DNA from: an uncultured Oscillibacter sp.
GTDB lineage: Bacteria; Bacillota; Clostridia; Oscillospirales; Oscillospiraceae
Direction: 5' to 3'
Assembly (NCBI GenBank): GCA_904393855.1
Contig: CAJFNE010000027.1
Coordinates: forward strand, 1-14,555
Length of the DNA stretch: 14,555 nt
The stretch's first letter is position 1. Each line of letters opens with the position of its first letter. The notes beneath the pieces were generated by a model that saw only the letters and a program-made list of their open reading frames with translations, was not told where the DNA came from and ran no database searches. A program made the position numbers and the translations under genes. Below, one piece after another: positions 14,210 to 14,555 of the stretch.

Positions 14210-14555
14210 TCAGGATTTTGCCGCGGCCAGCCGCCGGACCACCGGGAAGACCCAGCCGCCCACGGAATTGCCCAGCGACATGACCAGCACATAGAGCAGC
14301 GTCTGGCCGCTCCACATGCCCGCCATGGAAAAATAGTACATATTTGCCACACAGTGCTCAAACCCACTGAGAATGAACACCATCACGCCAAAGAACAGCG
14401 CCAGGTACTTCCCCACCGGATGCTCGTTCTGATTAAAGCCGTCCACCGCGATGTAAATCAGCATATTGCAGAAGATCGCCAGCAGGAAGATGCTGCCCAG
14501 GCTGTCCCCCAGCTTCGTATCGCAGAGGCCCTGGGCCTTTTCCACCAGGGCGGGG
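14210..14555 (-). CDS. Formate/nitrite transporter (FNT) family channel, C-terminal part, cut by the right edge
   Basis: About 115 residues up to the stop codon are visible, out of roughly 260-280 in the family; the gene begins outside the window. Three membrane helices can be seen: SIFLLAIFCNMLIYIAV, then KYLALFFGVMVFILSGFEHC leading into VANMYYFSMAGM, and LLYVLVMSLGNSVGGWVF. The GFEHxxANM block carries the conserved pore histidine of FocA/NirC channels, and LGNxxGG is the family motif in the last helix. The protein forms pentameric channels for formate, nitrite or hydrosulfide; the ion cannot be told from this part. A GTG at 14545 lies within the family's conserved region and is not the real start. 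Confidence 0.9.
   Translation of the reverse strand, partial: PALVEKAQGLCDTKLGDSLGSIFLLAIFCNMLIYIAVDGFNQNEHPVGKYLALFFGVMVFILSGFEHCVANMYYFSMAGMWSGQTLLYVLVMSLGNSVGGWVFPVVRRLAAAKS

Noticed and set aside
12702..14294. 530-codon open frame on the plus strand opposite folC
   Set aside because: Shadow of folC, with low-complexity translation.
1..14555. CRISPR array, tRNA or rRNA gene, transposon ends, toxin-antitoxin pair, phage or defence genes
   Set aside because: I looked on both strands and saw no regularly spaced repeats, cloverleaf sequences, terminal inverted repeats with a transposase, or genes of these families.

Overview
The window suggests a GC-rich, low-motility-of-content chromosome of a Gram-positive anaerobe of the Clostridia, most likely a gut Oscillospirales-type bacterium. 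The basis is GC-rich codon use, very strong AGGAGG-type ribosome binding sites with GTG and TTG starts, AT-rich promoter islands, and the gene families present. This placement is inference, since no 16S or other taxonomic marker lies in the window. No tRNA, rRNA, CRISPR array, transposase or phage gene was seen.

Left part (1-4572). A short reading frame at the left edge matches the C-terminal part of a CoA-acylating aldehyde dehydrogenase, but its first four-fifths are missing. Next, on the minus strand, is a tightly coupled operon: a MarR regulator followed by two half-size ABC exporters. The two exporters form a textbook asymmetric heterodimer, with one degenerate and one canonical ATP site. 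The operon ends at a strong intrinsic terminator. A LysR-type regulator is divergent from it across an AT-rich region holding a clear marR promoter and palindromes.

Middle part (5485-9186). This is a heavy-metal efflux region. An ArsR/SmtB sensor (minus strand) is divergent from a small DUF3788 protein. Downstream on the plus strand are a free-standing 72-aa HMA metal-binding protein and a P1B-2-type (Zn/Cd/Pb) ATPase that lacks its own N-terminal HMA domain. Related AT-rich palindromes lie in front of both the HMA gene and the ATPase gene, and a hairpin separates the two genes. This suggests that one sensor controls both genes and that the transporter is made in a different ratio from the metal-binding protein.

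Right part (9187-14555, all minus strand). Two tandem amidohydrolase-3 (YtcJ-like) paralogues are about 74% identical, but their first 80 residues are almost identical down to the DNA, which suggests gene conversion or recombination. They follow a strong promoter with an adjoining palindrome. Upstream lie folC (folylpolyglutamate synthase) and the C-terminal part of a formate/nitrite transporter cut by the right edge.

Nothing here is a clearly new kind of system. The features most worth a second look are the duplicated operator pair with an attenuator-like hairpin in the metal locus, the mosaic amidohydrolase pair with its palindrome and leader frame, and the truncated dehydrogenase at the left edge.
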